Source: Pelagibacterales bacterium SAG-MED20 (lineage in GTDB: Bacteria > Pseudomonadota > Alphaproteobacteria > Pelagibacterales > Pelagibacteraceae). From it: a stretch of DNA of 64,000 bases. Location: contig JACWDR010000001.1 of NCBI GenBank assembly GCA_014653975.1, positions 21,001 through 85,000 on the forward strand, read 5' to 3'. Made by a program: the position numbers and the translations under genes. Below the pieces are notes generated by a model, which had not been told where the DNA came from, did not search any database, and saw only the letters and a program-made list of their open reading frames with translations. This document shows positions 36,592 to 44,933 of the stretch, one piece after another. Within the stretch, counting starts at the first letter, position 1, and every line of letters begins with the position of its first letter.

Positions 36592-38517
36592 ATGTTAAGA
36601 AAATTTTTATTATTTTATTTTATATTATTTACAAGTTCAGTTTTTTCTGAGGAAATTCCAATAATTGTAATTTCTGCTAGTAAAAAACCTCAGTCTATTT
36701 CTACAGTTGGAACGTCAGTGACAGTCCTTGAAGAAGACTTTTTTAAAAACTCAACTGAATATTTTTTAGGTGATGCTTTGTCTAGTAATACAACTAGTGC
36801 AAATTTTTTTCAAAGTGGTGGTCATGGAACCTCATCAGCAATTCAATTAAGGGGTTTGCCAAAAAGATATTCAACAGTTTATATAGATGGCGTTAAAATG
36901 TCTGATCCAGCAAGTGTATCAAATGATTTTGATTTCAATCATATTCTAACTAGCAGCATATCTAGAGTAGAAATTTTAAAAGGTAATCAAAGTTCAGTTT
37001 ATGGAAGTGGCGCCATTGGTGGAACTATAAACATTACAACAAAAAAAGGAAAGCCAGGTTTTCATAAAGATATTAACTACATGACTGGATCTCATGGTAC
37101 TCACAATTTATCTACTTCGCTATCAGGAGCTAATGAAAAAAATAATTTTTTTATTGGTTTAGAAAGATTTCAAACGGATGGAATCTCTAGAATGATGCAC
37201 AACGAAGAAAAAGATAGATACAGAAATAATTCATTAGTAGGAAATTATGGCTATACATTTTCAGATAAATTAGAATTTACAACAAATACAAGAATTGCAG
37301 AAAGTTATCTTCAATATGATGCTGAAAGTTCAACATCAGGATACACCCATAACGAAGAACAAGATGCTTTGGAAGCATCTTCAAATGTGTCGTTAGTTTA
37401 TAAACCAATAGAAAATTTTAAAAATAAATTTACTCTGGCCAACACCTACATAAAAAGAATTTATAATGCTGCTCCTGGAAGTAAAAATACCAGTAAAGAT
37501 AATTATTATGGAGACAGATATGCCTTTATGTATTCAGGTAACTACGATTTTGACCTAGATACTAGTGTAGTTTTTGGATCTGAAAGAGAAGAAGATGAAA
37601 TGGGTTTTAATGAAAATACATCAGGAAGAGTAGATCATAATAGTCTTGTCACTTCAAACTATTATGATTTTCAAAAAAGATTTCCAAATGATATTTATTT
37701 AACTTTTGGTTCAAGATTTGATGAACATGAACGGGCTGGTAACGAGGACTCACATAGATTTACTGCTGCTCAACTGTTTAATAATAAAACAACAAAATTA
37801 AAATTTTCTTATGGAACAGGCTTTAGATTTCCTTCATTGTATGAAGAGTTTTATGTTTATGCGTCCAATAAAGACTCACTCCCATTTGTAAAAGCAGAAA
37901 ATAGTGAAAGTCTTGATTTTGGAATTGAAAAAAATTTTTTAGATCGAAATTTAAAAATAGATATTACTTATTTTAATATAAGTTATACTGACGTACTTGA
38001 AGGTTGGGAAACAGGAACTAGTTCAGGCTTAGCATATACAACGCAAAATTTGCCAGGAAAAGTAAAATCACAAGGTATAGAGTTTATTTCAGAGTGGATA
38101 AAAAATGATTTTCTAAAATTTGGACTAAATTATACTTATACATCTACTTATGATGGTGCTGAGCAAAGCGATCCAAATGCCAATACTAGCTATTATAACG
38201 CACAAATGGTTAGAGTTCCTAGAAATATATTAAATTTAATTACTACTATTAAATTACCAAATTATGAAAACTTAAACCTAACACTAAATTCCAAATGGTC
38301 AGACACGGCGAGAGATTATGGAAATGGTAATCGGACATTTAGTGATGAAAGAACAGATGATTATTTTGTCAATGATTTATCAGTTAATTACAACCTATGG
38401 AATAAATATAATTTATATCTAAATGTTACTAATATCTTAGATGAAAAGTATGAAACTGTAAGAGATTACAATCAGATGGATAGATCATTCGGTTTTGGTA
38501 TAAAACAATCATTTTGA
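36592..38517 (+). CDS. btuB: TonB-dependent receptor, BtuB-like
   Basis: Outer-membrane, energy-dependent import of cobalamin, inferred from the riboswitch upstream. I chose ATG 36592, 11 bases after AAGG, because it gives a signal peptide (LRKFLLFYFILFTSSVFS); a GTG at 36583 is possible. After the signal comes IPIIVISA, which fits a TonB box. The plug domain shows SVTVLEEDFF, IQLRGLPKRYSTVYIDGVK and RVEILKGNQSSVYGSGAIGG; the barrel ends RSFGFGIKQSF with the C-terminal aromatic. About 641 residues, normal for BtuB. SAR11 genomes carry few TonB receptors, so its presence is notable. Confidence 0.9.
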   Translation: MLRKFLLFYFILFTSSVFSEEIPIIVISASKKPQSISTVGTSVTVLEEDFFKNSTEYFLGDALSSNTTSANFFQSGGHGTSSAIQLRGLPKRYSTVYIDGVKMSDPASVSNDFDFNHILTSSISRVEILKGNQSSVYGSGAIGGTINITTKKGKPGFHKDINYMTGSHGTHNLSTSLSGANEKNNFFIGLERFQTDGISRMMHNEEKDRYRNNSLVGNYGYTFSDKLEFTTNTRIAESYLQYDAESSTSGYTHNEEQDALEASSNVSLVYKPIENFKNKFTLANTYIKRIYNAAPGSKNTSKDNYYGDRYAFMYSGNYDFDLDTSVVFGSEREEDEMGFNENTSGRVDHNSLVTSNYYDFQKRFPNDIYLTFGSRFDEHERAGNEDSHRFTAAQLFNNKTTKLKFSYGTGFRFPSLYEEFYVYASNKDSLPFVKAENSESLDFGIEKNFLDRNLKIDITYFNISYTDVLEGWETGTSSGLAYTTQNLPGKVKSQGIEFISEWIKNDFLKFGLNYTYTSTYDGAEQSDPNANTSYYNAQMVRVPRNILNLITTIKLPNYENLNLTLNSKWSDTARDYGNGNRTFSDERTDDYFVNDLSVNYNLWNKYNLYLNVTNILDEKYETVRDYNQMDRSFGFGIKQSF

Positions 38518-38554
38518 TAATTGATATTTGATATAAACTGTTTATTGTATAGCC

Positions 38555-39088
38555 ATGCTTTTAAAAAAAAGTCATATTAAGACACTTTTAAGAAAAGATT
38601 TATTTCCATTAATATTGATATTATTAATGGTCTTTTCTAGAATGATACCCCATCCACCAAACTTCACTCCTATAATTGCCATTGCTGTTATGAGTGGCTA
38701 TTTTTTTAAAAACTTACATTTTTCAATTATAGTATTGTTTTGTTCAATGATTATTGGAGATATGTTTATTGGTTTTTATTCAAATATGTTTTATGTATAT
38801 TTTCCACTTTTCATTATTACTTATTTTTGTTTTTTAAAAAATAATAAAATAAATTCTAAAAACTTATTAATTTATGGAGTGTCTAGCTCTCTTGTATTCT
38901 TTATAATTTCGAATTTTGGAGTATGGATATCAGGTGGAATATACGAAAAAAATATTGCTGGTCTTGTTAATTGCTACATAATGGCAATTCCTTTTTTAAA
39001 GAATACAATGATTTCGACTGTATTTTTTAGCTATTTAAGCTTTATTTCTTGTATAACCTTTAATAAGATTACAAAGGAAACAGTTTAA
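38555..39088 (+). CDS. DUF6580-like membrane protein, possible cobalamin transporter component
   Basis: A 177-residue protein with about five membrane helices. The stretch RMIPHPPNFTPIIAIAVMSGYFF (in two parts: about residues 28-50) is the characteristic opening of DUF6580 proteins, which resemble the substrate-binding S component of ECF vitamin transporters. It follows the receptor gene by 37 bases in the riboswitch-controlled run. An inner-membrane B12 transport role is an inference from location; no ATPase or T component gene lies nearby. Confidence 0.7.
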   Translation: MLLKKSHIKTLLRKDLFPLILILLMVFSRMIPHPPNFTPIIAIAVMSGYFFKNLHFSIIVLFCSMIIGDMFIGFYSNMFYVYFPLFIITYFCFLKNNKINSKNLLIYGVSSSLVFFIISNFGVWISGGIYEKNIAGLVNCYIMAIPFLKNTMISTVFFSYLSFISCITFNKITKETV

Positions 39089-39106
39089 TTAATAAACCTT
39101 AAGTTT

Positions 39107-40723
39107 ATGGGAATAAAAGTACTCTTTATCTATCCAAATACATTTGGAATGAATATGTTGCCCCCGGCAATAGCTTTATTTTCTTCTTTATTAAAAAGAG
39201 AAGGTCATCAAGTAGAAATTTTTGATACTACCTACCACTCAATGGATCAAGGAATTGACTCAGATGGAAGTAAAATGGATAAACTTCAAGTGGTTCCCTA
39301 TGATATGTCAAAAAGAGGAATAAGACTTAAGAATACAAGCTGGAAAGATGATGTGCATAAAAAAATAAAAGAAGTTCAGCCAGATTTATTAGCTTTATCA
39401 GTGACTGAAGATATGTGGGAATTAGGTGTTGAGATTCTTCGCGAAATTAAAAAATACAAAATAAAGAATAAAGTACCAACAATTTGTGGTGGGGTTTTTG
39501 CAACCTTTGCCCCTGAAATAGTTATAAAAGAAGAATTAATTGATATAGTTTGTGTTGGTGAAGGTGAAAATGCCTTAATAGACCTTTGCAAAAAAATTGA
39601 AAAAAAAGTTGATTATTCAGATGTTACAAATTGCTGGGTAAAAACAATTGGACCCAAATACTTAAAAAATAGAAACGTAATTAGAAAAAACCCTATATCA
39701 AAACCTGTTGATATTAATGAAAACCCAATAATTGATGTAGATCAATTTGAAGAAAATAGACTTTATAGACCAATGGGTGGTACGGTTTATAAGATGCTGC
39801 CAGTTGAAACAATACGGGGTTGCCCATATACTTGTAAGTTTTGTAATTCACCTGACCAAATAACACTTTACAACAAAGAAACAGATGGTGGGTTTTTTAG
39901 AAAAAAAAGAATTGATTTAGTTGAAAAGGAATTAATACATTTTAAAGAAAATCTTGGTGTAGAATATAATTATTTTTGGGCAGACACTTTTTTAGCAATG
40001 AATAAAAAAGAGTTCGACGAGTTTATTGAAGTTTATTCAAAAATAAACTTACCGTTCTGGGTACAAACCAGACCTGAAACAATCAATGATTATAAAATGA
40101 AAAAATTAGCCTCTGTAGGATTAGACAGAATGTCTTTTGGTGTAGAACATGGAAATGAGGAATTTAGAGCAAGAATTTTAGACAGAAGATGGTCCAATAA
40201 AGATATTATTGAAAAACTTAAGATTCCACATAAATACGGTGTCAAATATAGTGTAAATAATATAACTGGGTTTCCTCATGAAACTAAAAAACTAGCCTAC
40301 GACACAATTGAATTAAATAGACAGTTTGATTCAGACAACCAAAATTTGACAACATTTGTTCCTTTTCATGGTACCCCTCTCAGAAAAATGTGTGAAGATC
40401 TTGGATTAATAAAACCAGAGACAATTACAAAATGTTTAAATGATGATGATGGTGTATTAAATATGCCCCAGTATCCTCCTCACGAAATTAAAGAAATAAA
40501 AAAATGTTTTAATCTCTATGTAAAATTTCCCAAAAATCGTTGGAAAGAAATACAACGTGCAGAAAAAAACGATAAAGAAGGAAATAAAATATTTAATAAT
40601 TTGAAAGAAGAGTTTTTAGAAAAATATATGCCCGCGCCGAATGCAGATCCTCATGGTGGATTAGAAGATTTTATTGAACATGACAAAAGAACTAAGGCGT
40701 CCCAGGAACAAGCATTAACTTAA
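39107..40723 (+). CDS. B12-binding radical SAM protein
   Basis: The 538-residue protein has an N-terminal cobalamin-binding Rossmann fold (residues 1-165: KVLFIYPNTFGMNMLPPAIA, PDLLALSVTEDMW, ICGGVFATFAPE, IVCVGEGENAL) and a radical SAM core with CPYTCKFC (Cys239, Cys243, Cys246). The DxHxxG histidine loop is absent, as in most of this class. Such enzymes often methylate unactivated carbons or rearrange rings, using methylcobalamin. It sits 18 bases after a B12-transport-like gene under a B12 riboswitch and 19 bases before a nonulosonic acid synthase gene. The substrate is unknown. Confidence 0.88.
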   Translation: MGIKVLFIYPNTFGMNMLPPAIALFSSLLKREGHQVEIFDTTYHSMDQGIDSDGSKMDKLQVVPYDMSKRGIRLKNTSWKDDVHKKIKEVQPDLLALSVTEDMWELGVEILREIKKYKIKNKVPTICGGVFATFAPEIVIKEELIDIVCVGEGENALIDLCKKIEKKVDYSDVTNCWVKTIGPKYLKNRNVIRKNPISKPVDINENPIIDVDQFEENRLYRPMGGTVYKMLPVETIRGCPYTCKFCNSPDQITLYNKETDGGFFRKKRIDLVEKELIHFKENLGVEYNYFWADTFLAMNKKEFDEFIEVYSKINLPFWVQTRPETINDYKMKKLASVGLDRMSFGVEHGNEEFRARILDRRWSNKDIIEKLKIPHKYGVKYSVNNITGFPHETKKLAYDTIELNRQFDSDNQNLTTFVPFHGTPLRKMCEDLGLIKPETITKCLNDDDGVLNMPQYPPHEIKEIKKCFNLYVKFPKNRWKEIQRAEKNDKEGNKIFNNLKEEFLEKYMPAPNADPHGGLEDFIEHDKRTKASQEQALT

Positions 40724-40742
40724 TATAGAACTTAATAAAATT

Positions 40743-41603
40743 ATGGATCTTACAAAAAAAATAAACTTAAGGAAACCTATACTGATTGCTGAAATTGGTA
40801 TTAATCATAATGGATCAATTAATGAAGCTAAAAAATTAATAGATCTAGCAAAAAAATATAACTTTGACTTTGTAAAGTTTCAAAAAAGAACTCCTGAAAC
40901 TACTACACCAGACTTTCAAAAAAACTTACCTCGAGAAACACCTTGGGGGTTAATAACTTATTTAGATTATAAAAAAAAAATTGAGTTTGAAAAAAAAGAA
41001 TATGATAGTATAAATCGATATTGCAAAAAAGTTAAAATTGGCTGGTTTGCTTCAGCTTTTGATATTGAAAGTCAAAAATTTTTAAAAAAATATAGAACAA
41101 AGCATAATAAAATAGCTTCAGCTATGATAACTAATCTAGAATTTTTAGATTTTGTGGCTAAAGAAAAAAAAATTACATTTATTTCAACTGGTATGTGTGA
41201 AATGAAAGATATAAAAAATGCAGTAACTATATTTAAAAAAAACAAATGTCCCTTTATTCTAATGCATTGTGTTTCAACTTACCCCTGCCCTGATGAAAAA
41301 TTAAATCTATCATTAATAGTTAAACTTAAAGAAAAATTTAAATGTAATGTCGGGTATAGTGGACACGAATCTACAACTTCTCCCTCGATGATCGCATGGC
41401 TTTTGGGTGCAGTGGCAATCGAAAGACATATTACTCTTGATCGATCGATATGGGGTACTGACCAAGCAGCTTCTCTTGCAGAAGATGGGATGCGAATGCT
41501 GACTGGGTTAATAAGTAAAGCACCAGGATTAATTGGAACAGGTAAAAAAATATTTTCAGAAGATGAAAAAAAAATTTCTAAAAAGTTTAGATACTGGGAA
41601 TAA
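40743..41603 (+). CDS. NeuB-family nonulosonic acid synthase lacking the SAF domain
   Basis: This family condenses phosphoenolpyruvate with a hexosamine derivative to give a nine-carbon sialic-type acid. The 286-residue protein has the TIM barrel with LIAEIGINHNGSINEAKKLID (about 14-34 in parts), FVKFQKRTPE, ISTGMCEMKDIKNAV and LMHCVSTYPCPDEKLNL, and GYSGHES before IAWLLGAVAIERHITLD. It stops at about 286 residues; the antifreeze-like SAF domain found in PseI at 62605 is missing. It ends convergently with a CMP-sugar synthetase gene, five bases away. Product identity is not clear. Confidence 0.82.
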   Translation: MDLTKKINLRKPILIAEIGINHNGSINEAKKLIDLAKKYNFDFVKFQKRTPETTTPDFQKNLPRETPWGLITYLDYKKKIEFEKKEYDSINRYCKKVKIGWFASAFDIESQKFLKKYRTKHNKIASAMITNLEFLDFVAKEKKITFISTGMCEMKDIKNAVTIFKKNKCPFILMHCVSTYPCPDEKLNLSLIVKLKEKFKCNVGYSGHESTTSPSMIAWLLGAVAIERHITLDRSIWGTDQAASLAEDGMRMLTGLISKAPGLIGTGKKIFSEDEKKISKKFRYWE

Positions 41604-41608
41604 ATAAT

Positions 41609-42283
41609 CTATAGTTTTTTAAAGTCTTTAATAGTGTCTATATCAAAGTTATGACTCATTTCATATCCTAGTATTTTCTGCCCTGCTATTCTATTTTTTA
41701 AAATAGTATATTTTACTCTCAATACATCAACACAACTATTCTGATGATAAGTTTGTTTTAAAGATTGTGTAGAAACACTATGATTTTGATTATTTTTTGT
41801 AATTGGATTATAAATAGAGTTATCTTTTTTTTTGTACCACATTTTTTCAATTGGGTCCTCTGAAACACAAACGGTTCTTAATGAATGAAAGGTATTTTTT
41901 TTAATCAATAATTTAATACAATTATCTATAAGATTTTTTTCTCTAATAGGGTATGTAGGTCTTAAGTGTACAATAATGTCAGGAATATAGTTCTCTTTAT
42001 CTTTTAGAAAATTAAGACAGTGTATAAAACACTCAAGATCTGTAGATCTATCTTTGGAGATTTTTTTTGGTCTCAAAAATGGAACTTCTGCTCCATATTT
42101 AATTGCAATTTTAGCATATTTTTTTGAGTCTGTGCTTACTATTGTTCTTTGAATATATTTAGATTTTAAAGAATGTTTAATTGAATGTGACAATAAAGGA
42201 GTACCTTTATATTTTTTTATATTTTTATCTTTAATTCTTTTGGACCCACTTCTTGCAGGAATAATAGAAATAATTTTTACCAA
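41609..42283 (-). CDS. CMP-nonulosonic acid (acylneuraminate) cytidylyltransferase
   Basis: NeuA-type enzyme that makes the CMP-activated sugar. It opens IISIIPARSGSKRIKDKNIKK, has TIVSTDSKKYAKIA and AEVPFLRPKKIS, and LRPTYPIREKNLI (about 107-119), all family marks. It is 224 residues. It is the last gene of a leftward unit with an SDR and a transketolase and meets the NeuB-like gene tail to tail, suggesting one branch of sialic-type acid synthesis distinct from the pseF/pseI pair. Confidence 0.87.
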   Translation of the reverse strand: MVKIISIIPARSGSKRIKDKNIKKYKGTPLLSHSIKHSLKSKYIQRTIVSTDSKKYAKIAIKYGAEVPFLRPKKISKDRSTDLECFIHCLNFLKDKENYIPDIIVHLRPTYPIREKNLIDNCIKLLIKKNTFHSLRTVCVSEDPIEKMWYKKKDNSIYNPITKNNQNHSVSTQSLKQTYHQNSCVDVLRVKYTILKNRIAGQKILGYEMSHNFDIDTIKDFKKL

Positions 42284-42963
42284 AGAGTATATCCTCCGTC
42301 CAAAGAAATATTCTCACCTATTATATATTTACTTTTTTCTGAACATAAAAAATCAACTGTGTTTGCAAGATCTTTTTTATTTACCATTTGATTGATTGGA
42401 GTTTTTTTTAAAAAACTTTTAATAAAATCTTTGGGTTGGTTATTTTTAACTCCACCAACTCTAATATTATTGATTCTTATTCCTTTTGGGGCTAATAATG
42501 TGGCATAGTATTTTGTAAGTCCCTCTAAAGCAGTCTTACTAACGCAATAAGATAAAGATTTTTTTCTGTTATAAATTGGATGATAAGGAGATTTAAGTCC
42601 ATATAAAGAAGAAAAATGTACAACAGATTTTAATTTTTTACAGGTCACACTAGAAAGTTCTATAATATTTTTAGGAACAACCACATTTTCATTTATATAA
42701 TCTAATAAAATCTTGACATCTTCATGTTTATTTTTATCTTTTTCTCTTTTTATATGATCATTTTTTCCACTAGCATTAATAATATAATTGATATTTTTAT
42801 TAACCTCTAAAAAATTTTTTAAAACAGTTGAGTCTAATAAATTTATTTTGTCATCTTTATCTATTGCTAAAAGCTTAGTATATTTTTTTTTTTTAAAAAA
42901 ACGATATAAATAATTTCCTATCAATCCCTTGTATCCAATTAATAAAATTACTCTTTTTTCCAT
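42277..42963 (-). CDS. Short-chain dehydrogenase/reductase
   Basis: A 228-residue SDR with LIGYKGLIGNYLYRFF (residues 7-22), INASGKNDHIK, HFSSLYGLKSPYHPIYNRKKSLSYCVSKTALEG in parts (about 118-150, Ser and Tyr-Lys of the active site) and ENISLDGGYTLW at the end. It overlaps the cytidylyltransferase gene by seven bases. SDRs at this place in NulO clusters may reduce a keto or amino-sugar precursor. Confidence 0.78.
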   Translation of the reverse strand: MEKRVILLIGYKGLIGNYLYRFFKKKKYTKLLAIDKDDKINLLDSTVLKNFLEVNKNINYIINASGKNDHIKREKDKNKHEDVKILLDYINENVVVPKNIIELSSVTCKKLKSVVHFSSLYGLKSPYHPIYNRKKSLSYCVSKTALEGLTKYYATLLAPKGIRINNIRVGGVKNNQPKDFIKSFLKKTPINQMVNKKDLANTVDFLCSEKSKYIIGENISLDGGYTLW

Positions 42964-42964
42964 A

Positions 42965-44836
42965 CTAAAATTTTTTAATTATATTTAAAATCTTACTTGA
43001 TGAAAGATTGTGATAATCTAAAACTTCTTCATTTTTACCACATGCTGGCAAGTCTTTTATTGATACTACTCTAAATTTTTTGATCCTACAATTGTATGAC
43101 AAAATTTTATTTGATAAAAAAGAATCATAAGAACCAAAGTTAGTTGATGATTGAAAAATCAGAACTTTTTTATTATTTAATTTCAAAACTTCTCTTTTAT
43201 TTATATCATTAAGCCATACGGCTGCTAAAATCGATACATTTTTCATAGATTTTAATTGATTTTTTATTTTTAACGTTTCATTCAATATATCTGCCCCTTG
43301 ACAAATTACTATAATATCGCTGTTTGAATTATTGTGTATTTTCAATAGGTTTCCTTTTTTTGGTAAAGATAAGTTTTTAAAATTTTTATCAATCAACAGT
43401 GAATTGTTCAATTTAATAAATAATGAAAGATTTATCTTTTTTTGATAATTAAAAAAATTTTTTATCATTTTTCTAGAGTAAAGTTCAAGGATCAACAAAT
43501 TTGGCATTGACCCTATTATAGGAATATCTCTTATCATTTGGTGAGAGTGACCTGGTGCCGAAGGTGTGAGACCACTTAACGCTCCTAAAAAAATACCTTT
43601 CCTTTTTTCTGAACAAAAATTAAAAATCTGTTCTTGTGCTCTTGTTGATAAAAAACAAGAAAAGCTATGAAAAATTGGTAAAAAATTTTTTGCCGCAAGA
43701 CCCGATCCAAATGAAACCATGTCTTGTTCTGCTATACCAAATTCAATAAATTGTTTAGAAATTTTTAACATCACCTCAGAACTACCAGCATCTTTTGCTA
43801 AATCAGCATCTAAAACAATGCTTTTTCTATTTCTTTTTACAAATTTTAGAAGTTCTTCGGAATATGCTTTAACTAAACTAAATGATTCATATCTTTTTAA
43901 ATTTTTATTATTAATTTGATAAGTTTGAATTTTAGGACATTCTATTTTTTTTAAGGTACAGAATTTTTTTATCTTATTGTAAATCTCATCTGATGCCTTT
44001 TTATATAGGTCTGATGACAGAGATCCTGAGTGAAATGGGTAAAACTTCATACTTTTTTTAAAATTACTAGACTCAAAATATGAAATACCCTTCCCTTTTA
44101 TTGTGTTAGCAAGAACTACTGTTGCCCCATTATTTTTATTAAAATGGTATTTTATTTCATTTAGTAATTTCTTTTTATTGTGCCCATCAACTTCTTTAAA
44201 ATTAAGTTTGAAAGACTTTATTTTTTTTTTTAAAGAAGAATAATCTTTTACATTTTTTATCCAAGTGTCTGATTGTATCCTATTGTGATCCACTATTATT
44301 AATGGAGATATTTTTTTATTATTTTGCAAAAACATTAGGGCTTCCCAATTTTGTCCTTCTTGAAGCTCCCCATCACCTAAAATTACAATATTTTTTTCTT
44401 TTTTTTTTTGGAAATGGTTTACAAAAGAAAGTCCATTGACTTTACTAATACCCATTCCAAGAGAACCTGTATTAAATAGTATATTTTTTGTATTAACATC
44501 AGGATGACCAGGTAGTCCATTAATTTTTCTAAGTAAATGTATTTTATCAAAATTTATTTTTTTATGTAATGACATAACATTGTATAGAGCCGGTGCGTCA
44601 TGCCCTTTGGAAGAAAAAAAATTTCCTCTAGTTTTTTTTAAATATTCTGAGCAACATAAAAAAATATCTAATGCTGATAAAGAAGAGCCCAAGTGACCAC
44701 TTCCAGCTTTTTGAATTGAATACATAATGTTTAATCTTAAAATTAAGCTTAGAAGTTCAAGTTTAGCAAATAAATTTATTTTTTTTAAATTTTGTATTTT
44801 TATTATTGAGGATAAAGAAATATAGCTATAGATCAT
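42965..44836 (-). CDS. Transketolase, full-length
   Basis: A TPP-dependent ketol transferase of 623 residues with both halves in one chain. Visible motifs: GSGHLGSSLSALDI (about 44-57), SKGHDAPALYNVM, GSLGMGISK, the TPP/Mg loop GDGELQEGQNWEA (about 155-167), and in the C-terminal half FGIAEQDMVSFGSGLA (catalytic glutamate, about 372-387). It is one base from the SDR gene. In glycan loci such enzymes can make rare C7 or C8 sugars or branched sugars; a second transketolase in two chains is encoded at 54838-56643. Confidence 0.87.
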   Translation of the reverse strand: MIYSYISLSSIIKIQNLKKINLFAKLELLSLILRLNIMYSIQKAGSGHLGSSLSALDIFLCCSEYLKKTRGNFFSSKGHDAPALYNVMSLHKKINFDKIHLLRKINGLPGHPDVNTKNILFNTGSLGMGISKVNGLSFVNHFQKKKEKNIVILGDGELQEGQNWEALMFLQNNKKISPLIIVDHNRIQSDTWIKNVKDYSSLKKKIKSFKLNFKEVDGHNKKKLLNEIKYHFNKNNGATVVLANTIKGKGISYFESSNFKKSMKFYPFHSGSLSSDLYKKASDEIYNKIKKFCTLKKIECPKIQTYQINNKNLKRYESFSLVKAYSEELLKFVKRNRKSIVLDADLAKDAGSSEVMLKISKQFIEFGIAEQDMVSFGSGLAAKNFLPIFHSFSCFLSTRAQEQIFNFCSEKRKGIFLGALSGLTPSAPGHSHQMIRDIPIIGSMPNLLILELYSRKMIKNFFNYQKKINLSLFIKLNNSLLIDKNFKNLSLPKKGNLLKIHNNSNSDIIVICQGADILNETLKIKNQLKSMKNVSILAAVWLNDINKREVLKLNNKKVLIFQSSTNFGSYDSFLSNKILSYNCRIKKFRVVSIKDLPACGKNEEVLDYHNLSSSKILNIIKKF

Positions 44837-44933
44837 GTATGCAAATGTAACTTAAATTAAGGATATTAATATTTTATATAAATTAATATAGCAATGTTTT
44901 TTATATTAATATATTTTATTACTCAATATAGTT

